NCBI GenBank assembly: GCA_046046315.1 | Contig: JBJOKB010000042.1 | Span: forward strand, 1-46,225 | Reading direction: 5' to 3' | Source of the DNA: ATZT02 sp046046315 | Lineage (GTDB): Bacteria; Actinomycetota; Actinomycetes; S36-B12; UBA5976 | DNA: 46,225 bases | Shown here: piece by piece, positions 1-8,800 of the stretch | Layout of the letters: every line of letters starts with the position of its first letter | Position numbering within the stretch: the first letter of the stretch is position 1 | Notes under the pieces: generated by a model | Told to the model about the DNA's origin: nothing | The model's input: the letters and a program-made list of their open reading frames with translations, nothing else | Database searches by the model: none | Program-made: the position numbers and the translations under genes

Positions 1-1722
1 GATAAACACCAAACCGCAGTAGGTTCGTTAAAAGAATTAAGTGAATTGTCTGGAAAAGACGTCACTAATACTGATCCTCATCGTCCTTTTGTGGATGACA
101 TCACCATCACTTGTCCTGAATGCAAAAAATCTGCCACAAGAGTTCCAGAAGTAATTGATTGTTGGTATGACTCAGGCGCTATGCCATTTGCGCAATTAAA
201 TTACCCTCAACAAAACCAAGATTTATTTAAATCAAACTATCCAGCAGATTTTATTTGTGAAGCAATAGATCAAACACGTGGTTGGTTTTACACATTAATG
301 GCAATAGGAACCTTGGTTTTTGATCAAAGTTCTTACAAAAATGTCGTAACACTTGGTCACATTTTGGATGAAAAAGGTCGCAAGATGAGTAAGCATCTTG
401 GAAATGTTTTAGAACCTATTGCATTAATGGATGAACACGGTGCAGATTCAGTTCGCTGGTTCATGTTGGCGTCTGGTTCTCCTTGGCAAGCCAGAAGGGT
501 TGGTCATGCCGCAATTCAAGAAGTAACAAGAAAAGTTTTATTAACATATTGGAACACTGCATCGTTTCTTTCTCTATACACCCGTTTATCAAATTACAAA
601 CCTGGCGACAAGGTTTTACCAAGAAACGAACGACCAGAAATTGATCAATGGTTATTAAGTTTGGTTGATGATGCTGTTTCTCAAGTAACCCTGGCACTAG
701 AAAATTTTGACACTCAAAAAGCTGGAAGAGTTCTGGCAGATGTTGTCGATGATATGTCGAATTGGTATGTCAGAAGAAATAGACGAAGATTCTGGGATGG
801 TGATCCTGTAGCACTAGCAACTTTGCATGAAGCTTTAAGAACAATCACTTTGATTATGGCTCCATTCGTGCCTTTCATCACCGAACGAGTTTGGCAAGAC
901 ATGTTTAGAACAACAACTGACTCGACTTTGTCTTCCGTTCATTTAGGTAATTGGCCACAAGTGAACAAGTCTGAAATCAGAACAGACTTAATTGAAAACA
1001 TGGGGTTGATCAGACGCTTGGTTGAACTTGGCCGGGGAGCAAGAGCTGAAGGAAAAGTTAAGAATCGACAACCTCTGTCCCGAGCACTGGTCTCAGCCAA
1101 GAACTGGGACAAAGTTCCGCAAGACTTAAGAGATCAACTTGCCGAAGAATTAAATATTCTGGATTTGCAATCGCTGAGCCAAACCGGTGGTTTAGTAAAC
1201 GTTTCAGTAAAAGCAAACTTTAGAAATTTGGGCGCTAGGTACGCCCAAGATACTCAATTAATTGCCAAATCAATTGCCAGTTCAGATGCTGCAAAACTTG
1301 TTCAAGAACTTAGATCAAATAACAAATACTCTTTAAATATTAATAATCAAATATTTGAAATAACTTCAGAAGATGTGATTATTACTGAGACTCCTAGAGA
1401 GGGCTGGTCTGTGATGAGTCAGGATGGCGAAACCATCGCTCTTGATTTAGAAATCTCACCAGAGTTAAGAAGCTTGGGAATTTCGCGAGAAGTAATTCGC
1501 TTGATTCAAGAGGCACGCAAGGCTTCAGGTTTTGATGTCTCCGATCGAATTAATTTGAGATACCACACAAGTGATGATCAAGTTAAAAAATCAATTCAAC
1601 ACAATTCAGAAATTATAAAGAGTGAAGTGCTTGCTCTAGGCTTTGTTGATGAAAAAGGTTCAAATCAACCAACTACAGGTGATACTGACTTAAATCTAGA
1701 AATTTGGATTGAAAAAGCTTAA
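1..1722 (+). CDS. ileS: Isoleucyl-tRNA synthetase, 3' part (5' end outside window)
   Basis: Class I aminoacyl-tRNA synthetase that charges tRNA-Ile in the cytoplasm. The reading frame is open from base 1 and runs upstream of the TTG at 46, so this is a truncated gene and not one starting there. What remains is the end of the catalytic domain and the whole anticodon-binding region. Visible signatures are a CPEC zinc-type pair, the WYDSG segment, the tRNA/editing-linked DQTRGWFYT motif, and the KMSK loop written KMSKHLGNV, the form seen in actinobacterial (eukaryote-like) IleRS. The C-terminal third carries the usual helical anticodon-binding domain and the long tail of this subclass. The gene converges on divIVA with only six bases between stop codons. 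Confidence 0.96.
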   Translation, partial: DKHQTAVGSLKELSELSGKDVTNTDPHRPFVDDITITCPECKKSATRVPEVIDCWYDSGAMPFAQLNYPQQNQDLFKSNYPADFICEAIDQTRGWFYTLMAIGTLVFDQSSYKNVVTLGHILDEKGRKMSKHLGNVLEPIALMDEHGADSVRWFMLASGSPWQARRVGHAAIQEVTRKVLLTYWNTASFLSLYTRLSNYKPGDKVLPRNERPEIDQWLLSLVDDAVSQVTLALENFDTQKAGRVLADVVDDMSNWYVRRNRRRFWDGDPVALATLHEALRTITLIMAPFVPFITERVWQDMFRTTTDSTLSSVHLGNWPQVNKSEIRTDLIENMGLIRRLVELGRGARAEGKVKNRQPLSRALVSAKNWDKVPQDLRDQLAEELNILDLQSLSQTGGLVNVSVKANFRNLGARYAQDTQLIAKSIASSDAAKLVQELRSNNKYSLNINNQIFEITSEDVIITETPREGWSVMSQDGETIALDLEISPELRSLGISREVIRLIQEARKASGFDVSDRINLRYHTSDDQVKKSIQHNSEIIKSEVLALGFVDEKGSNQPTTGDTDLNLEIWIEKA

Positions 1723-1728
1723 AATTCG

Positions 1729-2214
1729 TTAGTGATTTTCAGGTGCGCTGGTAATTACATTGACTGGTTCGGTGTTTTCAATTGAGTCATTTAATTGTGC
1801 ACCCAAATCATTGAGCATTCCCGATAACCAATTTCTAAGTCTGTTGCGGTAATCAATTTCAATTGCTTCAAGACGTTTGATTTGTGCTTCAATTTGGGCT
1901 TTTTCAGATTCAACACTTGATGAAATTGAAGCAGCTCTTGCTCTTGCTTCTCTAACTAGTCTTTCCGCCTCGTTTGTCGCTGCGGTTAAAGCTTGTTGTG
2001 CCAAAGTTAAAACTTCAACTGGAGACTTTGTATCAACGCTTTGTGTCGATGAGAGAGAAGATCCTTTGCGTGCTATTTCAACTTCGTTTTGCAAACTGGC
2101 AATTTCTTCAGCAACTTTTTCTAAGAATTCATCAACCTGGCTTACGTCATAGCCCATACGTAAACGGGTGGTGTCAAAGACAACATTGGCAACATCTTCA
2201 GGGGTAAGTGCCAT
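1729..2214 (-). CDS. divIVA: DivIVA/Wag31-family polar growth and septum-site protein
   Basis: Cytoplasmic coiled-coil scaffold that recognises curved membrane at poles and septa; in actinobacteria (Wag31) it directs polar wall growth. The 161-residue protein opens with the conserved DivIVA N-terminal block (LTPEDVANVVFDTTR, then RMGYDVSQVDEFL), followed by heptad-rich coiled-coil segments at about residues 30-45 and 70-135. It is shorter than mycobacterial Wag31 (about 260 residues) and lacks a long C-terminal domain. Its place at the end of ftsZ-yfiH-yggS-sepF-yggT is the classic actinobacterial order. The ATG at 2214 has only a weak GGATG upstream. Confidence 0.9.
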   Translation of the reverse strand: MALTPEDVANVVFDTTRLRMGYDVSQVDEFLEKVAEEIASLQNEVEIARKGSSLSSTQSVDTKSPVEVLTLAQQALTAATNEAERLVREARARAASISSSVESEKAQIEAQIKRLEAIEIDYRNRLRNWLSGMLNDLGAQLNDSIENTEPVNVITSAPENH

Positions 2215-2278
2215 TCATCCACTCCATTGGTCAAATCAACAAAGATTAATCTACCCTGCTTAGTGCTAAATCTGGTAT

Positions 2279-2551
2279 CTAGAGGGAGGAAAAGATGCCT
2301 ATGGCTATCTGAATCAGGATTATTACAACCAAGAAAGACATATCTAACGAAACTGAGCCAATTCTTAATGGCGGGATAAACCGTCTAAAGAAATTCAATG
2401 GAGGATCGGTTAGTGAATAAATAGTCTCAACTAAAACCAACATAAAGCCTGATGGTCTCCAAGAACGGGCAAACATTTGCACATAATCAAAAACTAATCG
2501 ACCTATCATGACTAGTAGATAAAGTTGAAGTAACTGCGCAATTATTCCCAT
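2279..2551 (-). CDS. yggT: YggT-family small membrane protein
   Basis: A 90-residue integral membrane protein with two hydrophobic spans, about residues 5-22 and 68-88, joined by an amphipathic stretch holding the family's conserved segment (LTDPPLNFFRRFIPP). YggT proteins are thought to act in osmotic tolerance and envelope organisation; the exact role is unknown. The gene sits 17 bases downstream of sepF on the same strand, as in other Actinobacteria, and is probably co-transcribed with it. Confidence 0.9.
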   Translation of the reverse strand: MGIIAQLLQLYLLVMIGRLVFDYVQMFARSWRPSGFMLVLVETIYSLTDPPLNFFRRFIPPLRIGSVSLDMSFLVVIILIQIAIGIFSSL

Positions 2552-2568
2552 TTAAGAATTACTTTAAA

Positions 2569-3069
2569 TTAAACTTGATTAAAGAAGCCATCTTGCGCGA
2601 CTTGTTGGCGAGCTTCTGCCCCAAGATCAACGTTGGCTGGGGAAATCAAGAATACTGAATTAGTAACTCTTTCGATTGTGCCTCTCAATGCAAATGCCAA
2701 TCCCGAAGCAAAATCTAGAATTCTTTTTTGATCACTTGGATCCATTTCAGATAAATTAATAATTACTGGAGTTCCGTCACGATATTCTTCCCCGATTCTT
2801 CGAGCATCATTAAATGCTCTTGGGTGAAGTGTGGTGATTCTAGAAACTGGTTCCGCTACAACTGGTTTTACTTGCGGAGCAACTCTTACTTCAGGTCTTT
2901 CAGCTAAAGCAGTTGATCCATTTGTGGAAAAAGTTCTTGGTGTTGGAGACCAACGAGGTGCAACGGGTGCTTCTTCTTCGTAAAATTCTTCGATTTCTTC
3001 ATTTAAATAATTTTGATTATCTTCAACTAAACCTAAATAGACAGCCATTTTGCGAAAGCCTTTTGGCAT
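2569..3069 (-). CDS. sepF: Cell division protein SepF
   Basis: Membrane-bound anchor and bundler of FtsZ filaments, and the main FtsZ tether in Actinobacteria, which lack FtsA. The 166 residues show the N-terminal RKMAVYLGLVED motif (amphipathic membrane-targeting helix), an acidic/proline-rich linker of about 60 residues, and the C-terminal SepF fold from about residue 77 (ITTLHPRAFNDARRIGEEYR, then VIINLSEMD and the FASGLAFALRGTIERV dimer core). The start at 3069 is supported by a strong AGGAGG ribosome site eight bases upstream. It lies between yggS and yggT in the ftsZ-linked group. Confidence 0.95.
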   Translation of the reverse strand: MPKGFRKMAVYLGLVEDNQNYLNEEIEEFYEEEAPVAPRWSPTPRTFSTNGSTALAERPEVRVAPQVKPVVAEPVSRITTLHPRAFNDARRIGEEYRDGTPVIINLSEMDPSDQKRILDFASGLAFALRGTIERVTNSVFLISPANVDLGAEARQQVAQDGFFNQV

Positions 3070-3149
3070 ATCTTCCTCCTGGTTAAATACGTGTGTGTCA
3101 CTTGCGGACTCTTAAGTTGCAGTAGTTACGCCTGTGACTAAAGACAAAG

Positions 3150-3851
3150 TTACCCGATTTTTGGTCTTTCCCCGAGCAATGCAGAGCCAATGCGAAGGTG
3201 TGTCGCTCCACATAAAATTGCTGCTTCCAGATCATCGCTCATTCCAGCAGACAGAATTGTGGCTTGGTCGTAAATCTTCATGAATTCAACTCGAATCTGC
3301 GCCAATCTTTCAAAAGCTTGTGTTGGATTTTCTCCCAAAGGAGCAACACTCATCAATCCTTTTAATTCCAAGTGGCTCGCATTTGAAATCAAAGAAGCCA
3401 GCTCCATTAACTCGGCAGGCCAAATTCCTCCTCGCGTTGGATCAGGTCCAGATTGATCTAAATCAACCTGAATTAATACTGGTTGTTTTTTGTCGATACT
3501 TTGAGCGCTTTTTTGAATTTCTTTGGCTAAGGACCAACGATCTACCGAATGAATCAGATGCGCATATTGAACAACGGATTTTGCTTTATTTGATTGTAAT
3601 TGACCAATGAAATGCCAATTATATTTTTCTTTAACCTCTTTTTGTTTGACTGACGCTTCTTGATCTCTATTTTCTCCAACATTTTCAATTCCAAGTTGCT
3701 TTAATAAATCAATATCGCTTGCTGGATAAGTCTTGGTTACGGCAATTAACGTTATCTCTGATTCTTTTCTGTTCGATTCCATACAAGCGTCGGCTATTCT
3801 GCCTTGAACTATTTCTAAATTGTTTTTTATTTCAAGTAAACGACTATTCAT
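3150..3851 (-). CDS. yggS: PLP homeostasis protein, YggS/PROSC family
   Basis: Cytoplasmic pyridoxal-5'-phosphate-binding protein with an alanine-racemase-like TIM barrel and no known catalytic activity; it buffers free PLP. The PLP lysine is K40 in IAVTKTYP. Other family marks are GENRDQEA, WHFIGQLQSNKAK, HSVDR, GLMSVAP and the phosphate-binding end LSAGMSDDLEAAI followed by LRIGSALLG. The length of 233 residues is typical. Its ATG overlaps the TGA of yfiH (ATGA), implying translational coupling. An 80-base gap separates it from sepF, which has its own strong ribosome site. Confidence 0.94.
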   Translation of the reverse strand: MNSRLLEIKNNLEIVQGRIADACMESNRKESEITLIAVTKTYPASDIDLLKQLGIENVGENRDQEASVKQKEVKEKYNWHFIGQLQSNKAKSVVQYAHLIHSVDRWSLAKEIQKSAQSIDKKQPVLIQVDLDQSGPDPTRGGIWPAELMELASLISNASHLELKGLMSVAPLGENPTQAFERLAQIRVEFMKIYDQATILSAGMSDDLEAAILCGATHLRIGSALLGERPKIG

Positions 3852-4576
3852 TCACTTAACCATGCAACTGTGGCATTTCGACCTGTTACCGGATCTCTTC
3901 TAAAGGAAAAAACATCTTGGTTCTCGAAAGTGCAAATATTTAAATCAGTGGTTTTGATTTGATATTGAGCAAGCTGATGTTTCACCCCTTTTCTAATGTC
4001 AATAGCCAACTGTCCATCGGGAAGTTTTATTGCAGCAGTTGGTTCGATTTCTTTAACTTCATCAAACCTCTCCTGTGTTGCAACAAAATTCTTTGCACTA
4101 ATTGTTGGACCAATTATTGCTTTTAGATTTTCTGGTTCAGCTCCTAAATCGAGCATTCCTTCCACAGCATTGGCAACAACTCCAACAAGCATGCCTTGCC
4201 AACCGGCGTGCACAACTCCAACCACATGCGCAATCGGATCAACTAAAACAATTGGAGCGCAATCTGCCGACATTATTACTAAACCTAAATTGGTTTCTCT
4301 AGTTACCAATGCGTCTGTGTCGGGATGAACTTCGGGAAATTCGGACTTAACATTAACCACATTAGGTGAATGTGTGGCCCCGATGAAAACAAGAGGCATT
4401 GATAAATGTTCAGAAAGTATTTCTCTATTTTTTAAGACGTCTTCTTCATTGTCGTTAACATGATCTGCAACGTTTAGCGAATCGTAAGGTTTTTTACTGA
4501 CTCCACCCTGGCGGCCAAAGAAACTCCAGTTTGCTTTGCCAGACTTACCAGATGAAATCGGTGTTGGCACCGACAT
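3848..4576 (-). CDS. yfiH: YfiH/PgeF-family multicopper-like purine nucleoside hydrolase/phosphorylase (laccase domain)
   Basis: A 242-residue protein of the Cu-oxidase_4 (DUF152) family. Some members remove wrongly incorporated L-Ser from UDP-MurNAc peptides (PgeF) and others act on adenosine or other purine nucleosides. The metal-site motifs are visible: ATHSPNV near residue 68, the MSADCAPIVL cysteine, and VVHAGWQGML with its histidine. The C-terminal RRDPVTGRNATVAWL segment is also typical. It follows ftsZ by seven bases and overlaps yggS by four, so it belongs to the ftsZ transcript. A role in wall-precursor quality control would fit this location but is inference. Confidence 0.92.
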   Translation of the reverse strand: MSVPTPISSGKSGKANWSFFGRQGGVSKKPYDSLNVADHVNDNEEDVLKNREILSEHLSMPLVFIGATHSPNVVNVKSEFPEVHPDTDALVTRETNLGLVIMSADCAPIVLVDPIAHVVGVVHAGWQGMLVGVVANAVEGMLDLGAEPENLKAIIGPTISAKNFVATQERFDEVKEIEPTAAIKLPDGQLAIDIRKGVKHQLAQYQIKTTDLNICTFENQDVFSFRRDPVTGRNATVAWLSE

Positions 4577-4583
4577 GTTTTGG

Positions 4584-5738
4584 CTACTTTAAGAAATCCG
4601 GTACATCAAGATCGTCACTTGGTGTGTCATCAAAAACAACTCTTCTTGGAGTTGAAATTGTGCTGGCGTTAAATGTTGATCCAATTACTGGTTGAGGACC
4701 AGTTTCATCCATAGATTTTGAAACAAAAGATGGAATCTCTGGTTCTGAATTAGTTACAGCATGAATTGAACTTCTACGAACAGAAGCTAAATCTTTATCA
4801 GCAAAACCTGCTGCAATAACTGTAACTCTTACTTCATCACCCAAAGTGTCATCAATTACGGCACCAAAAATTATGTTTGCTTCAGTAGCTGCAACATTTT
4901 GCACCAGACGTGCAGCTTCATTAATTTCAAACAAACCTAGATCAGATCCACCAGCAATGGAAAGCAGCACACCTTTTGCTCCTTGAATATCTGCTTCCAA
5001 CAGTGGAGACGCAATAGCATTTTGAGCAGCGATTGCAGCTCTATTTTCTCCACGGGCAGAGCCAATTCCCATTAATGCGGTTCCTGCTCCAGCCATGACA
5101 CTTCTAACATCGGCAAAATCTAGATTAATTAATCCTGGAGTGGTGATTAAATCTGTGATTCCACTAACTCCTTGAAGTAAAACATGATCTGCTTGTCTAA
5201 AAGCATCAATTACTGAAATGTTTCGATCAGATAGTGAAAGTAATCGATCGTTAGGAATCACAATTAATGTATCGACTTCATTTCTTAAAGCTTCCACACC
5301 GGATTCTGCTTGGGTGATACGACGTTTGCCTTCAAAATTAAATGGTTTAGTAACAACACCAATGGTTAGTGCGCCTACTTCTTTCGCCACTCTTGCTACA
5401 ACTGGGGCTCCACCTGTTCCAGTTCCTCCACCCTCACCGGCGGTAACAAAAACCATGTCAGAACCCTTTAAAACATCTCTTAATTCTTCGATGTGATCTT
5501 CAGCAGCTTGCCGACCAACTGACGGATCTGCCCCCGCGCCTAAACCGCGGGTTAGTTCTCGACCAATATCCAATTTGACGTCAGCATCGCTCATTAATAA
5601 AGCTTGCGCGTCTGTATTAATTGCAACAAATTCAACGCCTTTTAAGCCGGCTTCAATCATTCGATTAACAGCATTAACGCCACCGCCACCAATACCAACT
5701 ACTTTGATAATTGCGAGATAGTTTTGTGGAGCAACCAC
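4584..5738 (-). CDS. ftsZ: Cell division GTPase FtsZ
   Basis: Tubulin-like GTPase that forms the Z ring. Visible are the N-terminal IKVVGIGGGGVNAVNRMIE, the tubulin signature GGGTGTGGAP, the T7-loop region (NLDFADVRSVM) and the C-terminal partner-binding peptide DDLDVPDFLK that meets SepF/FtsW. I chose the GTG at 5738 (384 residues), not the upstream TTG at 5759. A GGGGGA ribosome site lies seven bases before this GTG, and the protein then starts VVAPQNYLA like other actinobacterial FtsZ. It heads the yfiH-yggS-sepF-yggT-divIVA group. Unusually, ftsQ is not directly upstream; a 7.4 kb opposite-strand block intervenes, so ftsZ must rely on its own promoter in the 5760-5951 gap. Confidence 0.97.
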   Translation of the reverse strand: MVAPQNYLAIIKVVGIGGGGVNAVNRMIEAGLKGVEFVAINTDAQALLMSDADVKLDIGRELTRGLGAGADPSVGRQAAEDHIEELRDVLKGSDMVFVTAGEGGGTGTGGAPVVARVAKEVGALTIGVVTKPFNFEGKRRITQAESGVEALRNEVDTLIVIPNDRLLSLSDRNISVIDAFRQADHVLLQGVSGITDLITTPGLINLDFADVRSVMAGAGTALMGIGSARGENRAAIAAQNAIASPLLEADIQGAKGVLLSIAGGSDLGLFEINEAARLVQNVAATEANIIFGAVIDDTLGDEVRVTVIAAGFADKDLASVRRSSIHAVTNSEPEIPSFVSKSMDETGPQPVIGSTFNASTISTPRRVVFDDTPSDDLDVPDFLK

Positions 5739-5863
5739 GTTTATTTCCCCCTGTTTCAACTCTTAACCTCTACTTGAGACTAAAAGTTGTTGCGTGTGTT
5801 AAGCGAAGAGAATTTAGACGCCAATTGAGGCTTCACCAAGCACGCGACTCGGCGTGTTGCATA

Positions 5864-5892
5864 CATATAAGTAGTAAAGCAAAATGATGCAA
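5864..5892 (-). promoter_or_regulatory. Candidate ftsZ promoter
   Basis: On the minus strand a TTGCAT (5892-5887) and a TATATG (5869-5864) are separated by exactly 17 bases, which suits a primary sigma factor. Transcription would start near 5857 and run through a short CACGC/GCGTG inverted repeat (5841-5855) before the ftsZ ribosome site. Matches to the -35 and -10 consensus are only partial. The rest of the 5760-5951 gap must also hold the divergent pntAA promoter, for which I see no convincing box. Confidence 0.4.
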
Positions 5893-5951
5893 ATAGTGAA
5901 TAGAGTTAAGCCAACAAACTAGAAAAGTAATTCAAGGGGATTTAAATTTAA

Positions 5952-7082
5952 ATGCAATTAGTTGTGCCCAAAGAAACCCGTTCTGGCGAAAAGAGAGTTG
6001 CCGCAGCTCCCGCAACTATTGCCAAATTGATCAAACTTGGTTTTGAAGTAACAGTTGAAAATAATGCAGGCGTATCTGCTTTATTTTCTAATGAAAATTA
6101 TCAAGATGCTGGTGCAACTATTACCAATGACATTTCTTCTGCTATTAACAAGGCTGACGTTATTGCATCAGTTGGAACACTTCCTGTAAATCTTTCATCA
6201 AATTTGAAACCAGGTGCTGTGTGTTTATCTTTTGCACAAGCTAAGAGAGATAAAGAAAATATTGCAGCGATCGCAAAAGCCAAAGCAACATTGCTATCTT
6301 TTGATTTTGTTCCCAGAATCTCCAGAGCACAAAGTGCTGACGCATTAACTTCTCAAGCCACAGTTTCTGGTTACCACACTATGGTTACAGCAGCTTCTTT
6401 GTTACCAAAAATGTTTCCTTTAGTAATGACTGCTTCTGGAACAATTAGACCCTCAAAAGTTTTAGTTATTGGTGCCGGTGTTGCAGGTTTGCAAGTTATG
6501 GCAACAGCTAAAAAGCTTGGAGCAATAGTTTCTGGTTATGACGTTAGAACTGCAAGTAAAGACGAAGTCAAATCAGTTGGCGCGACTTTTATTGAATTAG
6601 ATCTGCCAGTTGTAGAAGGAAGCGGTGGATATGCCAAGGAAATGGATCAAGAACGCACGAAATTGCAACAAGAATTACTAACTCCTTACATAAGTGCGAC
6701 AGATGTTCTTGTCACAACTGCAGCTGTGCCGGGAAGACCTGCACCAAGGCTTGTGACTGCAGCAATGCTCAAAGGTATGAAGTTTGGTTCTGTCATCGCA
6801 GATATGGCTGCTGAAAATGGTGGAAACGTTGAAGGTTCTGTTGCTGGTCAAATAATTGAAATAAATGGAGTAAAAATTTGGGGTGGACAAAACATTGCTT
6901 CTGAAATGGCCCCCGATGCTTCTTTTCTTTTTGCCGGGAATGTCATTTCCTTACTTTCTTTCATCGTCAAAGACGGCAAAATCAATCTTGATAAAGAAGA
7001 TGAAGTTGTATCCGGAAGTGCTTTATTAATTAATGGTGAAATAACAAATGAATTCGTTAAAGCAGAACTAGGACAGGGGTAA
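5952..7082 (+). CDS. pntAA: NAD(P) transhydrogenase subunit alpha 1 (domain I)
   Basis: NAD(H)-binding subunit of the proton-translocating transhydrogenase, which uses the proton gradient to drive hydride transfer from NADH to NADP+. The 376 residues begin with the alanine-dehydrogenase/PNT signature (VPKETRSGEKRVAAAPATI). The second Rossmann half starts near residue 170 with VLVIGAGVAGLQVMATAKKL, and RAQSADALTSQA is the conserved NAD-domain hinge. The protein stops after domain I, so this is the split, three-gene form of the enzyme; pntAB follows after four bases. An AAGGGG lies 12 bases before the ATG. Confidence 0.95.
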   Translation: MQLVVPKETRSGEKRVAAAPATIAKLIKLGFEVTVENNAGVSALFSNENYQDAGATITNDISSAINKADVIASVGTLPVNLSSNLKPGAVCLSFAQAKRDKENIAAIAKAKATLLSFDFVPRISRAQSADALTSQATVSGYHTMVTAASLLPKMFPLVMTASGTIRPSKVLVIGAGVAGLQVMATAKKLGAIVSGYDVRTASKDEVKSVGATFIELDLPVVEGSGGYAKEMDQERTKLQQELLTPYISATDVLVTTAAVPGRPAPRLVTAAMLKGMKFGSVIADMAAENGGNVEGSVAGQIIEINGVKIWGGQNIASEMAPDASFLFAGNVISLLSFIVKDGKINLDKEDEVVSGSALLINGEITNEFVKAELGQG

Positions 7083-7086
7083 TTAA

Positions 7087-7392
7087 ATGAGTGTCGAAAT
7101 TGCCTTGTTGACGATTTTTATTTTAAGCATCTTCGTTGGATTTGAAGTAGTTTCAAAAGTTTCCACAATTTTGCACACTCCCCTAATGTCTGGGGCTAAC
7201 GCGATCCACGGAGTAATTTTAGTTGGAGCAATTATTGTTACTGGTCATGCCGACAACAACTTAGAATTAATTCTTGGACTCATCGCGGTAGTTCTTGCCA
7301 CCATCAACATGGTCGGCGGTTTTGTCGTAACTGATCGAATGCTCGAATTATTTAAGTCAAAAAAATCTGACAAAGCCGGTGATAAAAAATGA
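7087..7392 (+). CDS. pntAB: NAD(P) transhydrogenase subunit alpha 2 (membrane)
   Basis: A 101-residue membrane subunit supplying the first helices of the proton channel. Three hydrophobic spans are visible at about residues 4-22, 36-54 and 60-84. The family-typical SKVSTILHTPLMSGANAIHG segment lies between spans one and two. The C terminus is lysine-rich and cytoplasmic (KSKKSDKAGDKK). Its TGA overlaps the pntB start by four bases (ATGA), so synthesis of the two membrane subunits is probably coupled. Confidence 0.95.
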   Translation: MSVEIALLTIFILSIFVGFEVVSKVSTILHTPLMSGANAIHGVILVGAIIVTGHADNNLELILGLIAVVLATINMVGGFVVTDRMLELFKSKKSDKAGDKK

Positions 7393-8765
7393 CACCGGTG
7401 TGGTCACAACTAGCAAATCTCGGAGCAGCACTTGCGTTTATTTTGGCACTAAAAGCATTATCTTCACCAAAAACAGCACGCTTAGGCAATCGCATTGGAG
7501 CCATTGGTGCCATAGCTGCTGTGGCAATTGTTTTCTTTTCAGAAAGCAATTTAAAACATTTACCTTTAATTTTGGTTGCTGTTGCTTTTGGAACATTAGT
7601 TGGATTTGTGGCTGCAAGAAAAGTTCAGATGACTCAAATGCCACAAATGGTTGCACTCTTTAACGGCGTAGGTGGCGGAGCTGCGATGGCAGTGTCCTCG
7701 ATTGAATTTTTAAAAGCTGGAGCAACTGATGGTTTTGTGGCACTTTTTGCCACAGTATTCACGGTCGTAATTGGTTCTATTTCATTTACTGGTTCCATAG
7801 TTACATTTTTAAAACTTCAGGAACTAATGACTTCAAGGCCAGTTGTATTACCTCTAGGAAGATTAATAACAATTACGACAGCAATTGCAACCTTGTTTAT
7901 GTCAATTTACTTAATGATTAACCCAGAAAATTGGGCGCTTTGGACGCTCGTTGTTTTGTCATTAATTATGGGAATCTTATTTGTATTGCCAGTTGGTGGA
8001 GCAGATGTTCCTATCGTAATCAGTTTGTTAAATGCCTTTACAGGTTTATCTGTCGCTGCAAGTGGTTACGTACTAGATAACGTTTTATTGCTTGTTGCAG
8101 GAACTCTGGTTGGAGCATCAGGCACATTGTTAACGCAATTAATGGCAAAAGCAATGGGCAGACCACTTACCTCAACTTTGTTTGGCGCATTTACAGCTAA
8201 AGCATCAACATCAACCGGGACTGCCGTTGATCGTCCTGTGAAGAGTGCTGGACCAAATGACATTGCAATCATGCTCACCTACGCATCTAAAGTAATTATC
8301 GTTCCAGGATATGGACTTGCTGTTGCTCAAGCGCAACAAACACTTAGAGAACTAGTTGATTTACTGATTTCCAAAGGTGTAGAAGTTGAATATGCAATTC
8401 ACCCAGTGGCAGGTCGTATGCCAGGTCATATGAACGTTCTTTTGGCAGAAGCTGATGTGCCATATGAACAATTGAAAGAAATGGATGAAATTAACTCAGA
8501 ATTCTCCAATGCCAGTGTTGCAGTTGTAGTTGGAGCAAATGACGTAGTTAACCCTGCTGCAAGAACCGATAAAACTTCTCCAATATTTGGTATGCCAATT
8601 CTTAATGCAGATCAAGCAGAACAAGTTGTGTTCATGAAGAGATCTATGCGTCCAGGCTTTGCTGGAGTGGAAAATGAATTACTTTTCAACGATAAAACAA
8701 CTTTGCTTTTTGGAGATGCTAAAGATTCATTATCCAAGGTAGTTGCCGCCGTTAAGACGATGTAG
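7389..8765 (+). CDS. pntB: NAD(P) transhydrogenase subunit beta (domains II and III)
   Basis: The 458-residue beta subunit contains the remaining membrane helices (residues 1 to about 260) and the NADP(H)-binding domain III at the C terminus. Visible are MVALFNGVGGGAAM in the channel region, the domain III fingerprint VPGYGLAVAQAQQ, the HPVAGRMPGHMNVLLAEA loop and VVGANDVVNPAAR, all standard for NADP binding. With pntAA and pntAB it completes an enzyme that makes NADPH for biosynthesis. Thirty-five bases separate it from the next gene, which may still be on the same transcript. Confidence 0.96.
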   Translation: MTPVWSQLANLGAALAFILALKALSSPKTARLGNRIGAIGAIAAVAIVFFSESNLKHLPLILVAVAFGTLVGFVAARKVQMTQMPQMVALFNGVGGGAAMAVSSIEFLKAGATDGFVALFATVFTVVIGSISFTGSIVTFLKLQELMTSRPVVLPLGRLITITTAIATLFMSIYLMINPENWALWTLVVLSLIMGILFVLPVGGADVPIVISLLNAFTGLSVAASGYVLDNVLLLVAGTLVGASGTLLTQLMAKAMGRPLTSTLFGAFTAKASTSTGTAVDRPVKSAGPNDIAIMLTYASKVIIVPGYGLAVAQAQQTLRELVDLLISKGVEVEYAIHPVAGRMPGHMNVLLAEADVPYEQLKEMDEINSEFSNASVAVVVGANDVVNPAARTDKTSPIFGMPILNADQAEQVVFMKRSMRPGFAGVENELLFNDKTTLLFGDAKDSLSKVVAAVKTM

Positions 8766-8800
8766 ATGAAAGTTTTCTACAAAAATCGAATTTAATTATT

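Noticed and set aside
5838..5858. CACGC/GCGTG inverted repeat as a regulator site for ftsZ or pnt
   Set aside because: Only five paired bases with no known match; mentioned with the promoter but not claimed as an operator.
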